Positions 23,587-31,852 of a stretch of 64,000 bases of DNA are shown one piece after another. Position numbers and translations under genes: made by a program. Numbering within the stretch: the first letter of the stretch is position 1; each line of letters starts with the position of its first letter. Below the pieces are notes generated by a model that searched no databases, was not told the origin of the DNA, and saw only the letters and a program-made list of their open reading frames with translations. Source of the stretch: an uncultured bacterium (GTDB taxonomy: Bacteria; Verrucomicrobiota; Kiritimatiellia; RFP12; UBA1067); NCBI GenBank assembly GCA_900547945.1, contig URIT01000001.1:62001-126000 (forward strand), written 5' to 3'.

Positions 23587-26500
23587 TTAACGCGACGGAG
23601 CGCGTCCCTCCCAGGTTACGTGATTCATCCCCGCTGGGAGGCGGCGTGGGGGCTGACCGGGGAGGGACAGCTGGGCCTCCGTGTAGGGCGGAACGAGGAT
23701 GTCGAGTTCAAGGGTCGTGCCCTTCCGCGTCCATTCGACCCCGACGCGCCCACGCGGCGTGTCGAGATGGGCCGCCACGCGCCCGAGCGCCGCCGGGAAG
23801 GACGGGCGGATCTCGACGGCGGCGAATCCGGGCCGCGCGGCGCGGATGCCCGCAAGGCGCGTCATGAGCGTGTGGAGCGCGCCCGAGAACATGGCGTGGT
23901 TGTGGGAGTTCATGCCGCCCTTGAACGACCACTGCTCCCAGAGCGTCGTCGCGCCGCGCGCGAACATGTAGCCGAAGCCGGGGTATTCCGGCTGCGTCAT
24001 GAGCCGCACGAAGAGGTCCGCCTCGCCGAGGTCGCAGAGGACGTCGCCAAGGTGGCGCATCCCGAAGATGCCCGCGTTGACCCGCCCCCTGTCCTCCTCG
24101 CGGACGGTCCGGACGAGCCGCGCCGCGACGGCCGCGCGCGACGCCTCCGGCACGAGGCCGAACGCGAGCGGCAGCGCCGTCGTCGTCTGCGAGCCGTCGC
24201 CGTAGGTCTTCGTGCCGTCGTGGAAGAACGCCGTGTGGAAGGCGGCCTTTGCGCGGGCGTGGAGCGCGTGGTAGCGCGCCGCCTCGTCCGCCTTTCCGAG
24301 TGCCGCCGCCGTCTCCGCCACGATGCGGCACATCTCGCAGAAGAGCGCGGTGTTGACGAGCGCCACGTCGTTGAAGTACCCTTTCCAGGTGCCGTCGTTC
24401 GGCGCGCACCAGTCGCCGAAGCCGTCGGGGCAGACGAGGCCCGGCCACTTCTTCACGTCGCCGTCCACCTGGCGCCGCATGCCGTCGTAGCGTTCGGCGA
24501 GGACGCGCACGTCGCCGGTCGCCCGGTAGAGGCGCCAGGGCAGCACGACGGAATCGCCCGTCCAGTCCGGGTTGCCGTCCCCCACGCCGATGTCGTCGAG
24601 CCACTTCGCGTAGTAGCGCCCCAGCTCGAACCAGCTCAGCGCGGCCTCCTCGTAGGCCTGGGAGTCCATCTGGCAGGGCGTGCGCTCGTCGCGCATGCAG
24701 CAGTCCGTCGGGAAGCTCATGAAGTTGCTGCGCATGGACCAGTTGGCGGCGTTGACGTATTGGTTCAGCGTGTCGTCGTCGCAGGCGAACGCGCCGATCG
24801 GCTCGACGTCGGCATGGACGGCCCAGGCGGTGAGGTCATCCGCCGTCGGCGTCCCCGGCCAGCCCGTGATCTCCGCGAACTGGAAGCCGTGGTAGGTGAA
24901 GCGCGGCGTGAACGTCTCGGGCGCCCCCGTCCCGGCGAGGACGAAGGTGTCCGTCGATGCCGCCTGGCGGTTCGTCCACGGGTCGATGTTGCCGTCCTCG
25001 CCCAGAAGCTCGCTCGTGCGGAGGCGGATCTTCGTACCCCGCGGGCCCTGCGCGCGGACCTGCACGAACCCGGCGCGGTTCTGCCCGAAGTCGGCGACGA
25101 AGACGCCGGGACGCGTCTCGGCGATGCGCACGGGCCTGCGGGGGTCGAGCATCCGCACGGGCGGCGCGTCGTTCGCGACGAGGCGCGGCGCGTCCGCGCG
25201 CGGCCACACGTGGACGGCGTGCCAGCCGTTCGTCGCGCCGGCGGGTGTACACCAGGCGGGGTCCGCGCGCGCCGCGTCGATCGTCTCGCCGTGGTAGAGG
25301 CTCGCGCGCACGACCTCGCTCGCCTGCGTCATCTCCCACGCGCCGTCCGTCACGACTACGTCGCGCGTGCCGTCCGCGTAGGTCACGGCGAGGTGCAGGA
25401 TCGCCCGCCGGGGCTTGAGCCAGTGCCAGCCATAGCGCGAGACGTCGTCCGAATACCCCGCCGCCAGCCAGAAGCCGACGGTGTTCGCGGCGCCGGGCTT
25501 CAGGAGGCGCGTGACGTCGTAGGTGTCGAAGAGCGCCGCGCGGCCGCCTGTCATGCCGGGGGCGAGGACGCGCCGGGGATCGGCCTTCTCGCCGTTGAGC
25601 CAGAGTTCGTAGAAGCCGAAGCCGCACGCCGAGGCGAGCGCGGCGACGACGGGCTTGTCCCGCAGGGCGAACGTGCGGCGCAGACGCGGCGCGTTCTTCG
25701 GCAGGATGCCGGGGTGCAGGAGGGTCGTGCCCGCGAGGTGGAGGCGGCCGTTCGCGAGCGGGGGGTTGCGGAAGGCGGGCATGAGGTGGCCGCGGAAGCG
25801 GTCGTGGAGCCACGGGGCGCCGTCCGGCCCCGTCACGGCGACGTCCGAGACGAAGGCCTCCTCGCCCGCCGACGTCCGCACGCCGACCGTGCCGGCGGCG
25901 AACGTGGCGTCCGTGCAGGCGTGGACGGGCACGCCGTCGAGAAGCGTGCGGATCGCGGGGCCGCGCACCTCGACGCGCAGGACGTGTTCCTTCGTCCAGT
26001 CAAGCCCCTGGGGGAAGAAGCGCCCGAGCTTCACGGGCGGCAGCAGGCGCAGCTTGCCGTCCCCGAGCAGGAGGTGCGGGCGCAGCAGCGGCTCGCGGTC
26101 CAGCTTCGTGTTGATCTGCCACAGGTAGCCGGTCTGCGCGTCACGGGCGCGGAAGAGGAGGCCGAACGCATCCCGGACGAGCGTGAACGTCGCCTGGTAG
26201 TCGAAGTCCGTCCACGCCACGGGAACGGCGGGCTCGCCGATCCACTGCGCGCCCGCCCAGTCGGCGTCCGTCTGCAGGCCGACCGAAAACCGCTGCGGCG
26301 CGCACCAGTCCGTCGCCCCCACGAGGCGCGCCTGCCACCGGTAGACGACGCCGGGCGCAAGCGGCGGGCCGTCGTAGAGACGGGCGAAGAGGTCGCCGCC
26401 GCGGCCTTGCCACACCGTCCCCGCGTCGGTGAACACCTTCACCTCGGCGGCGGCGGGGCGCGTGGCGGGTTCGTCGCCCGCGAGCGCCCACGAGAAGCGC

Positions 26501-26637
26501 GGCTGCGTGCGGACGAGCCCCAGGGGATCGCGCAGGCCCTCGCAGCGCGGCGCGGCGAGGGCGAGGGGGCGGGCGGACGGGGCGGCGGGCGACGTGTGCG
26601 CCAGGCCGACGAGGGCGAGCAGGGGCAGGAGGTTCAT
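23587..26637 (-). CDS. Alpha-L-rhamnosidase, GH78 family, secreted
   Basis: A 1016-aa enzyme that removes terminal alpha-L-rhamnose from glycans. The ATG at 26637 overlaps the tadA stop as ATGA and gives a signal peptide (MNLLPLLALVGLAHTSPAA). N-terminal beta domains (FSWAL, WQARL, then a concanavalin-like insert at about 140-270) lead to the Bac_rhamnosid region (VAALASACGFGFYELWLNGE) and the (alpha/alpha)6 barrel with TDCCMRDERTPCQMDSQAYE (about 645-664), which includes the DE catalytic cluster. The C-terminal beta domain follows. The last eight residues (WEGRAPSR) and the stop are supplied by a REP-like palindrome at 23591-23612. Confidence 0.9.
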   Translation of the reverse strand: MNLLPLLALVGLAHTSPAAPSARPLALAAPRCEGLRDPLGLVRTQPRFSWALAGDEPATRPAAAEVKVFTDAGTVWQGRGGDLFARLYDGPPLAPGVVYRWQARLVGATDWCAPQRFSVGLQTDADWAGAQWIGEPAVPVAWTDFDYQATFTLVRDAFGLLFRARDAQTGYLWQINTKLDREPLLRPHLLLGDGKLRLLPPVKLGRFFPQGLDWTKEHVLRVEVRGPAIRTLLDGVPVHACTDATFAAGTVGVRTSAGEEAFVSDVAVTGPDGAPWLHDRFRGHLMPAFRNPPLANGRLHLAGTTLLHPGILPKNAPRLRRTFALRDKPVVAALASACGFGFYELWLNGEKADPRRVLAPGMTGGRAALFDTYDVTRLLKPGAANTVGFWLAAGYSDDVSRYGWHWLKPRRAILHLAVTYADGTRDVVVTDGAWEMTQASEVVRASLYHGETIDAARADPAWCTPAGATNGWHAVHVWPRADAPRLVANDAPPVRMLDPRRPVRIAETRPGVFVADFGQNRAGFVQVRAQGPRGTKIRLRTSELLGEDGNIDPWTNRQAASTDTFVLAGTGAPETFTPRFTYHGFQFAEITGWPGTPTADDLTAWAVHADVEPIGAFACDDDTLNQYVNAANWSMRSNFMSFPTDCCMRDERTPCQMDSQAYEEAALSWFELGRYYAKWLDDIGVGDGNPDWTGDSVVLPWRLYRATGDVRVLAERYDGMRRQVDGDVKKWPGLVCPDGFGDWCAPNDGTWKGYFNDVALVNTALFCEMCRIVAETAAALGKADEAARYHALHARAKAAFHTAFFHDGTKTYGDGSQTTTALPLAFGLVPEASRAAVAARLVRTVREEDRGRVNAGIFGMRHLGDVLCDLGEADLFVRLMTQPEYPGFGYMFARGATTLWEQWSFKGGMNSHNHAMFSGALHTLMTRLAGIRAARPGFAAVEIRPSFPAALGRVAAHLDTPRGRVGVEWTRKGTTLELDILVPPYTEAQLSLPGQPPRRLPAGMNHVTWEGRAPSR
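23591..23612. repeat. REP-like palindrome at the 3' end of the rhamnosidase gene
   Basis: CGCGACGGAGCGCGTCC followed by CTCCC (23591-23612). In the minus-strand gene it encodes the C-terminal WEGRAPSR, directly before the TAA stop codon. Confidence 0.75.
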
Positions 26638-27152
26638 GGCTGTGCGTTGCCTTCTTCCCGCGCGGCGTCCTTTTCGGCGCGTCGGCGGCGGAAGAAGTCG
26701 ACGAGGACCGCGCGGCACGGCTCTTCGAGGACGCCCGTCACCACGGCGGGATGGTGGTTGATACCGGGGTGGTTGAAGATGTTGAACGCGGTGCCGCCGC
26801 CGCGCTTGGGGTCGGAGAGGCCCCAGACGACGGCGTCGACGCGGGCGAGGACGATCGCGCCCGCGCACATCGGGCACGGCTCCTTCGTCACGTAGAGGCG
26901 CGTCCCCGTGAGACGCCAGCTGCCCTTCGCCGCGAAGGCCGCCGAGAGGGCGAGCATCTCCGCGTGCGCCGTCGCGTCGGCGAGCATCTCCGTCTGGTTG
27001 TGGGCGCGGCCGAGGATGCGGGCGGCGGCGGGCGGGGCGGCGGGGGCCTCGACGATCACGCAGCCCGTGGGCACCTCGCCGTCCGACGCCGCCTTCTCGG
27101 CCTCGCGGAGCGCCATGCGCATGAAGTGTTCGTCGAAGGATGCGTCGACCAT
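26634..27152 (-). CDS. tadA: tRNA-specific adenosine deaminase
   Basis: A 172-aa zinc deaminase that converts A34 of tRNA-Arg(ACG) to inosine. HAEMLAL (about 63) supplies the zinc His and catalytic Glu, and PCPMCAGA (about 92) the two zinc cysteines; NHPGINHHPAVVTGVLEEPC is the typical bacterial TadA C-terminal region. An alanine/proline insertion (VEAPAAPPAAARILG) is slightly longer than usual. It lies 10 bases after the glycyl radical enzyme gene and overlaps the rhamnosidase start by 4 bases, so three unrelated functions share a transcript. Confidence 0.93.
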   Translation of the reverse strand: MVDASFDEHFMRMALREAEKAASDGEVPTGCVIVEAPAAPPAAARILGRAHNQTEMLADATAHAEMLALSAAFAAKGSWRLTGTRLYVTKEPCPMCAGAIVLARVDAVVWGLSDPKRGGGTAFNIFNHPGINHHPAVVTGVLEEPCRAVLVDFFRRRRAEKDAAREEGNAQP

Positions 27153-27162
27153 GGCGACCGCC

Positions 27163-29223
27163 TCAGACCGCGAGTTCGACGCGCTTGATGACCTGGTCCT
27201 GGTAGGGCTTGTCGAGTTCGACGAAATAGCCGCTCCAGCCCCACACGCGCACGATGAGGTGGCGGTGGAGGTCGGGATGCTTCTGGGCGTCGACGAGCGT
27301 GTCGCGGTTGATCGCGTTGATCTGCAGCTGGTGTCCGCCGCGGTCCACGAAGAACTTCACGAGCTGGGCGACCTTCTCCACGCCGTCCGGCTCGCGGAAG
27401 GCGCTGTCGTGGACCTCGATGGTAAGCGGGCCGCCGTTGCAGACGCGCCCGAGGTCGGGCGTCGTGAAGGAGCGGATGACGCTGAGCGGACCCTTCACGG
27501 GGACGTCGAGGGACGGCGCGTAGTTCGCGCTGAACGGGTGTCCCTTCAGGCGGCCGTCCGCCGAGGCGGGCAGCTCGTTCGCGTGCCAGATATAGTACAT
27601 CGCCGACCCGGTGCCCGGACGGTAGATGCCGCCCCGGTCGTTCTTCCGCCCCGCGAGCGCGTCCGCCCACGTCGCGACGAGCCACGCCGCGAGCGCGTCG
27701 ACGGAGGCGTCGGCGTTTCCCATCTTGGGCGCCTGGCGGGCGGCGGCGAGCAGGTCGGGACGCGCCGCGAAGTCGGTGTCCATCAGGTTGACCAGCTCCG
27801 CCATCGTCACGAGCTTCTTCTCGAAGACGAGTTCGCGCACGGACGCCAGCGCATCGACCGCCACCGCGATGCCCGTGCCGTGGATGCCGAAGTTGTTGTA
27901 CTTCGCGCCCCGGCTGATGTCGCGCGCCTTCTCGATGCAGCCCGTCGAGATGACCGAGACGAACGGGCCGGGGAAGATCTCGACGTGCCGGTACTTCTCC
28001 TGGAGGAGGTCGCACTGGTGGAAGATCTCCGCGCGCATGTTCGCCTGAAGGGCCTCGAACGTCCCGGCCCCTTTCCGCATCGCGGTGTCGAGGCACTTGG
28101 GCATCGAGACGGCGTCGATGTTGTTGATGTCCATCCCGCAGCCGGGGATCAGGAACTCCCAGCAGGCGGCGACGGAGTAGTCGCGCGCGTCCTCGGGCGC
28201 GTAGCCCCACCGCTCCAGGGCGGGGATGACGACGTCGTCGTTCGCGTACTGCGGGAAGCCGAGGCCGGCCTTGGTGAGTTCGGTGCCGCGTTCGTAGACC
28301 TCCATCGGCGTGTTTTTGTCCACGCGCAGGTTGATCTTCGGATCGACGAGCTTCAGCTCGCCGCACGCCTTCAGCGCGAGGCGGGAGAGGCGGTTGAAGG
28401 CGGGCGTGCCGTCGCGGGTGCAGCCGCCGAGCATGACGGACTGCCCGTTGTCGCCCTGCTGCACGCCGATGTAGAGATCGCTGTCGCGGTTGCAGGCGAT
28501 GAAGAACTCCTCCAGCTCCTCCAGCGCCGTCTCCTCGGTGAGGCGCCCGGCGGCGAGGTCGCCCTCCAGATACGGCAGCAGGTACTGGTCGATGCGCCCG
28601 AGGCCGCAGTGGTACTCGCCCTCGCACCAGAGGCAGTAGTGGAGGATGCGCAGGGCCTGCAGGGCCTCGTGGAACGTGCGCGCGCCGTGCGCGGGGACCT
28701 GTCCGAGCGTGGCGGCGATCTGCGTGAGCCCCTGTTTCGCGGCGGCCTCGCGGTAGCGTTCGACGAGCTCCAGCACGGCGACGGTGGAGAGGCGGGCGTT
28801 CGTGAGGAAGAGAACGCCCTCGTCGTCCCCCTCGGCGCGGGCGCGCGCAAGGCGCGCGTCCATCTCGCGGATGCGGGCGAGGAGGCCGTCGTGGATCGCG
28901 GGGCCGAAGTCGGCGGTCAGGTTGAAGACGACGCCCTTCTCGCCGTACGCGATGCCCTTCGCCTTGTTGGCGGCGATCTCGGCGTCGGAGTGGAGGTCGG
29001 GGATCTCGTTGACCGTGCGCGTGAAGGCGATCGTCTCACCCTCCATGAACGCGGGGGTCTCGGCCTTGAGCATTTCGACGAGGCCCATGCGCGCGCGCGT
29101 CGAGTCGTCCACGCCGTTTGCGATGAAGCCGTCCAGGAGCGGCTTCCAGTCCACGTCGCGGCGGAACGCCTTCTGCTTCTTGCTGAAGGTCGCGTCCAGC
29201 AGGTTCTTGATTCTCTCCGTCAT
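27163..29223 (-). CDS. Glycyl radical enzyme, PFL/diol-dehydratase superfamily
   Basis: A 686-aa enzyme. The active-site Cys lies in YSVAACWEF (about 348-356; C-x-E in place of the common GCVE), and the glycyl radical site in VRVWGWSGYF (about 656-666), near the C-terminus as required. Length is shorter than PFL (about 760) but within the range of other glycyl radical enzymes. The substrate cannot be assigned: the Cys loop and RVWGWSG differ from the PFL, choline lyase and glycerol dehydratase signatures. No activase gene lies in the window. ATG 29223 is used; an upstream extension lacks support. A TATAAT box lies about 37 bases upstream. Confidence 0.8.
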   Translation of the reverse strand: MTERIKNLLDATFSKKQKAFRRDVDWKPLLDGFIANGVDDSTRARMGLVEMLKAETPAFMEGETIAFTRTVNEIPDLHSDAEIAANKAKGIAYGEKGVVFNLTADFGPAIHDGLLARIREMDARLARARAEGDDEGVLFLTNARLSTVAVLELVERYREAAAKQGLTQIAATLGQVPAHGARTFHEALQALRILHYCLWCEGEYHCGLGRIDQYLLPYLEGDLAAGRLTEETALEELEEFFIACNRDSDLYIGVQQGDNGQSVMLGGCTRDGTPAFNRLSRLALKACGELKLVDPKINLRVDKNTPMEVYERGTELTKAGLGFPQYANDDVVIPALERWGYAPEDARDYSVAACWEFLIPGCGMDINNIDAVSMPKCLDTAMRKGAGTFEALQANMRAEIFHQCDLLQEKYRHVEIFPGPFVSVISTGCIEKARDISRGAKYNNFGIHGTGIAVAVDALASVRELVFEKKLVTMAELVNLMDTDFAARPDLLAAARQAPKMGNADASVDALAAWLVATWADALAGRKNDRGGIYRPGTGSAMYYIWHANELPASADGRLKGHPFSANYAPSLDVPVKGPLSVIRSFTTPDLGRVCNGGPLTIEVHDSAFREPDGVEKVAQLVKFFVDRGGHQLQINAINRDTLVDAQKHPDLHRHLIVRVWGWSGYFVELDKPYQDQVIKRVELAV

Positions 29224-29259
29224 GTCGTCACCCGTCTCGTCGTTTGAAGATACGGCTTC

Positions 29260-29265
29260 ATTATA
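29260..29265 (-). promoter_or_regulatory. -10 box of the glycyl radical enzyme operon
   Basis: TATAAT on the minus strand (29265-29260), preceded by GG. No good -35 box at 17-19 bases was found. The transcript would have a leader of about 30 bases. Confidence 0.5.
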
Positions 29266-29356
29266 CCACAATTACGGGCGACGGGGCCGCAGGGCCTGCC
29301 GAACCATTCCGTTGCGTCGCCCGAGCGGCATGCGAATCGAGCCCCCTCGGCCTTCC

Positions 29357-30190
29357 TTACTTGGAAAGGGGATCGCCCGCCACCTTCCGGTAGACGCGAA
29401 TCCAGTCGATCTCAAAGCGCGTTCCGTCGTCCACCTCGACCTCGGACTCCGGCATCATCCACTCGGCACCCAGCGCCAGGTTGAGTAGGATGTAATGAGG
29501 CCTTGAAAAGGCGCCCCCGTACTCCCCGAGCGGGAACGCCCCGTAGCGGACCCCGTCGTAGAAGCACACCGCCTCCCGCTCGTCCCATTCCAGCGCATAG
29601 ACATGGAAGCCGTCGGCCGGCGACTGCCCCCGCAGCTCACACGCTCCTGGAGACGCATGCCGGCCCGTTTTGTCGGAGAGTCCGTGTACATTGCACGTCA
29701 CCTTGTCGGGCGTCTGCCCCCAAAACTCAAGGACGTCGATCTCGCCGCATCTCGGCCAGCCGACCTCCCCGATGTCCGCGCCCAGCGTCCAGATCGCGGG
29801 CCAGCTTCCCTTGCGCGCGGGCACCTTCGCCCGGCATTCAATCCGCCCATGCGCGAAGGAAAAGCGATCATGCGTGTTGACCGAGCCAGAGGTGACCGTG
29901 ATGTTCGTACGCGCACGCTTCCAGTCGTTCATCTGGCCAGGAGCGAATTCCGGATTCTTCCACTGGACGCGATGTCCCTGCAAGACGAGGCGGCCATGTT
30001 CGACGCGGACATTTTCAAGTCTGTTCGTGTAGTACTGGTACTCCTTGTTTCGGACGAAACCCAACTCGTAACCCCATTTCGATGAATCAAGCACTGTGCC
30101 GTTGAATTCGTCCGACCAGACAAGTTCCCAGTCGGCAGAGGCCACTCCGGCAAGCAGTCCCGCAAAAGCCATCGGAATCAGAATTTTCAT
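29357..30190 (-). CDS. Secreted GH16 endo-beta-glucanase (laminarinase-like)
   Basis: A 277-aa exported enzyme (MKILIPMAFAGLLAGVASA; AGGGAG before the ATG). The GH16 jelly roll covers the whole mature protein: LVWSDEFNGTVLDSSKW at the start, FAHGRIECRAKVP, WPAIWTLG, and the catalytic GEIDVLEFWG (ExDxxE, about 157-166). The C-terminal ILLNLALG and FEIDWIRVYRK are family landmarks. The EIDxxE spacing fits laminarinase/lichenase-type members; the exact beta-glucan or galactan substrate cannot be told. It is the last gene of a run of four secreted-protein genes with gaps of about 20 bases. Confidence 0.92.
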   Translation of the reverse strand: MKILIPMAFAGLLAGVASADWELVWSDEFNGTVLDSSKWGYELGFVRNKEYQYYTNRLENVRVEHGRLVLQGHRVQWKNPEFAPGQMNDWKRARTNITVTSGSVNTHDRFSFAHGRIECRAKVPARKGSWPAIWTLGADIGEVGWPRCGEIDVLEFWGQTPDKVTCNVHGLSDKTGRHASPGACELRGQSPADGFHVYALEWDEREAVCFYDGVRYGAFPLGEYGGAFSRPHYILLNLALGAEWMMPESEVEVDDGTRFEIDWIRVYRKVAGDPLSK

Positions 30191-30209
30191 GACGTCTCCC
30201 TTCGCGGCC

Positions 30210-31829
30210 TCAGCCGAGCCTTTCCCGTCCATCCGACAAGACGACCAGCGAGCCGGCGGGCGCGGTCTCGTTTGGCGCACCTCGCGTGCCGATGCGACCG
30301 AGAACGTCGCCCGGCAGGGCCAGGCGACCGTCCCGTCGGCGGCACGCCGCCGTAATGTCCTCGAACTCTTTCCCGAGAAGGTCCCGCGCGTACACCCTCG
30401 CCCTGGGTGCGCCGTCCCGGAGCGTCAGCGATCCCAGCGCCCCGAAGACCGCCAGCGGCATCCCCTCACGGGCCTCCTCCTCCAGCGCAATGTCGGCGAT
30501 CGGCGTCCAAGAGCGTCCGCCCGTCAGGCGCGGCATCGTGCCGACGGCCAGTGCGCCGTTCGGATGCCGCCCGGAAAGGACGTACGGGCGCTCGGCCTCG
30601 CGCGAACGCACCTCCGCAAGCGCCGTCCCGCGCGCAATGACCGCCGGAGCCTTCTGGTAGACCAGCTTCTCCCAGACCGCCTCAAGCCATCCCTCGCCGC
30701 GCGCATACCGCCATTCGTCCGTCAGCGTCTCGTCGGAGAACGCCGTCTTGAAGTCGGGCCTCCCGCCAAAGGCCGGCGCCAGCGCCTGCCACGCGACGGC
30801 CCGGTCGACTTCCGACAGGTCGTTGCCGTCGCTCCGCATCACGCCGAACGCATGTCCGAGAATTGCGCCGAGCGTCGGGACGTCCTCGACGTTCAGCATC
30901 GTCCCAAATCCGTTCCCGTCGATCAGCTCCGAGAACGCCGCGACCCGCTCCAGCGCCGTCGTCCGGTCCAGCGGACGAAGCATGTCGTAAATCCGGACAA
31001 CGTCCGAGAAGGCGAACACCTGACGGTCATAGTCGTCTTCGGGATTGACTTCCGCGCGCAGGGCGTCCAGCATGCGGCCCGGACCGCCCACGCGCTCCGA
31101 CTCCTTCAGGACCTTGACGTAGTTGAACGGATGGCTCCACATCGGCTTGTGCTCGACGATCATCCCCGGCGCGATCTCGCGCGCCAGCTCCGAAAGCATC
31201 CGGCGGAATCCGACCGAGCCGCTCCGCATGCCCCAGTCGACCTTCAGGTAGCCGATACCGGCAGCGGCGCAGTCCTCGATCTTCGCGCGCCATTCCGCGC
31301 GCACCTTCCCTGACGGGACATAGGAAAGGCAGTCCGACTCGCCGTGGCATTGGCACGCCACCCAGAGTCCCGCGCCGCGCCAGCCGGCCTCGACGAGCCG
31401 CCCGTTGAGGTTCGTCAGCCGCGCGCGGCGCGTCGCGCCCAAGGATGGGAACCGAGCCGGATAGGGGTCAATCAAGGCGAAATCCACGGTGCTGACGCGC
31501 GACAGCGTGCCGTATGGCACGTCCCATCCGTCGTCCAGCATCATCCACAGCCTGTTGCGGCTCTTCGGGAAAAGCCCCGTCCATCCGCCCTTGCCGAAGA
31601 CGAGATCCTCGTTGATGTTGTCGCGCGCGCGTGCCGCGCCCTGATCGCCCGCGAACGCCAAAGGCGAACGCTTGACCTTGCCCAGCATCCTGTTCTGGAT
31701 GCCCCACGTACACCAGTAGTTCGGCGAGACGGCGTCCTCCCGGACGCACCCGGTCGGGCATCTACAGCCGCCGAGCGCGAGAAGGCCGAGGCCACCGGCC
31801 TTCCGGATGAAATCCCTTCGTGAATCCAT
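30210..31829 (-). CDS. Tat-exported lipoprotein, alpha-galactosidase-like glycosidase
   Basis: A 539-aa protein with a twin-arginine signal and lipobox-like Cys (RRDFIRKAGGLGLLALGGC). The middle forms a TIM barrel resembling GH36/GH27 or related families: WMMLDDGWDV near 95 and YLKVDWG near 194 (the strand holding the nucleophile Asp in YLKxD enzymes). A C-terminal beta domain (about 430-539) follows. AAAGGAGG before the ATG marks a strong start. The family assignment rests on a few motifs, so substrate specificity is open. Its neighbours (GH16 downstream, Asp-box protein upstream) suggest shared work on plant or algal polysaccharide. Confidence 0.65.
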   Translation of the reverse strand: MDSRRDFIRKAGGLGLLALGGCRCPTGCVREDAVSPNYWCTWGIQNRMLGKVKRSPLAFAGDQGAARARDNINEDLVFGKGGWTGLFPKSRNRLWMMLDDGWDVPYGTLSRVSTVDFALIDPYPARFPSLGATRRARLTNLNGRLVEAGWRGAGLWVACQCHGESDCLSYVPSGKVRAEWRAKIEDCAAAGIGYLKVDWGMRSGSVGFRRMLSELAREIAPGMIVEHKPMWSHPFNYVKVLKESERVGGPGRMLDALRAEVNPEDDYDRQVFAFSDVVRIYDMLRPLDRTTALERVAAFSELIDGNGFGTMLNVEDVPTLGAILGHAFGVMRSDGNDLSEVDRAVAWQALAPAFGGRPDFKTAFSDETLTDEWRYARGEGWLEAVWEKLVYQKAPAVIARGTALAEVRSREAERPYVLSGRHPNGALAVGTMPRLTGGRSWTPIADIALEEEAREGMPLAVFGALGSLTLRDGAPRARVYARDLLGKEFEDITAACRRRDGRLALPGDVLGRIGTRGAPNETAPAGSLVVLSDGRERLG

Positions 31830-31852
31830 GACGCGATTCCTCCTTTCGTTGG

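Noticed and set aside
23620..26895. A 1091-codon open frame opposite the GH78 gene
   Set aside because: Arginine/valine-rich shadow of the rhamnosidase with no family features. The minus strand carries the signal peptide and GH78 motifs.
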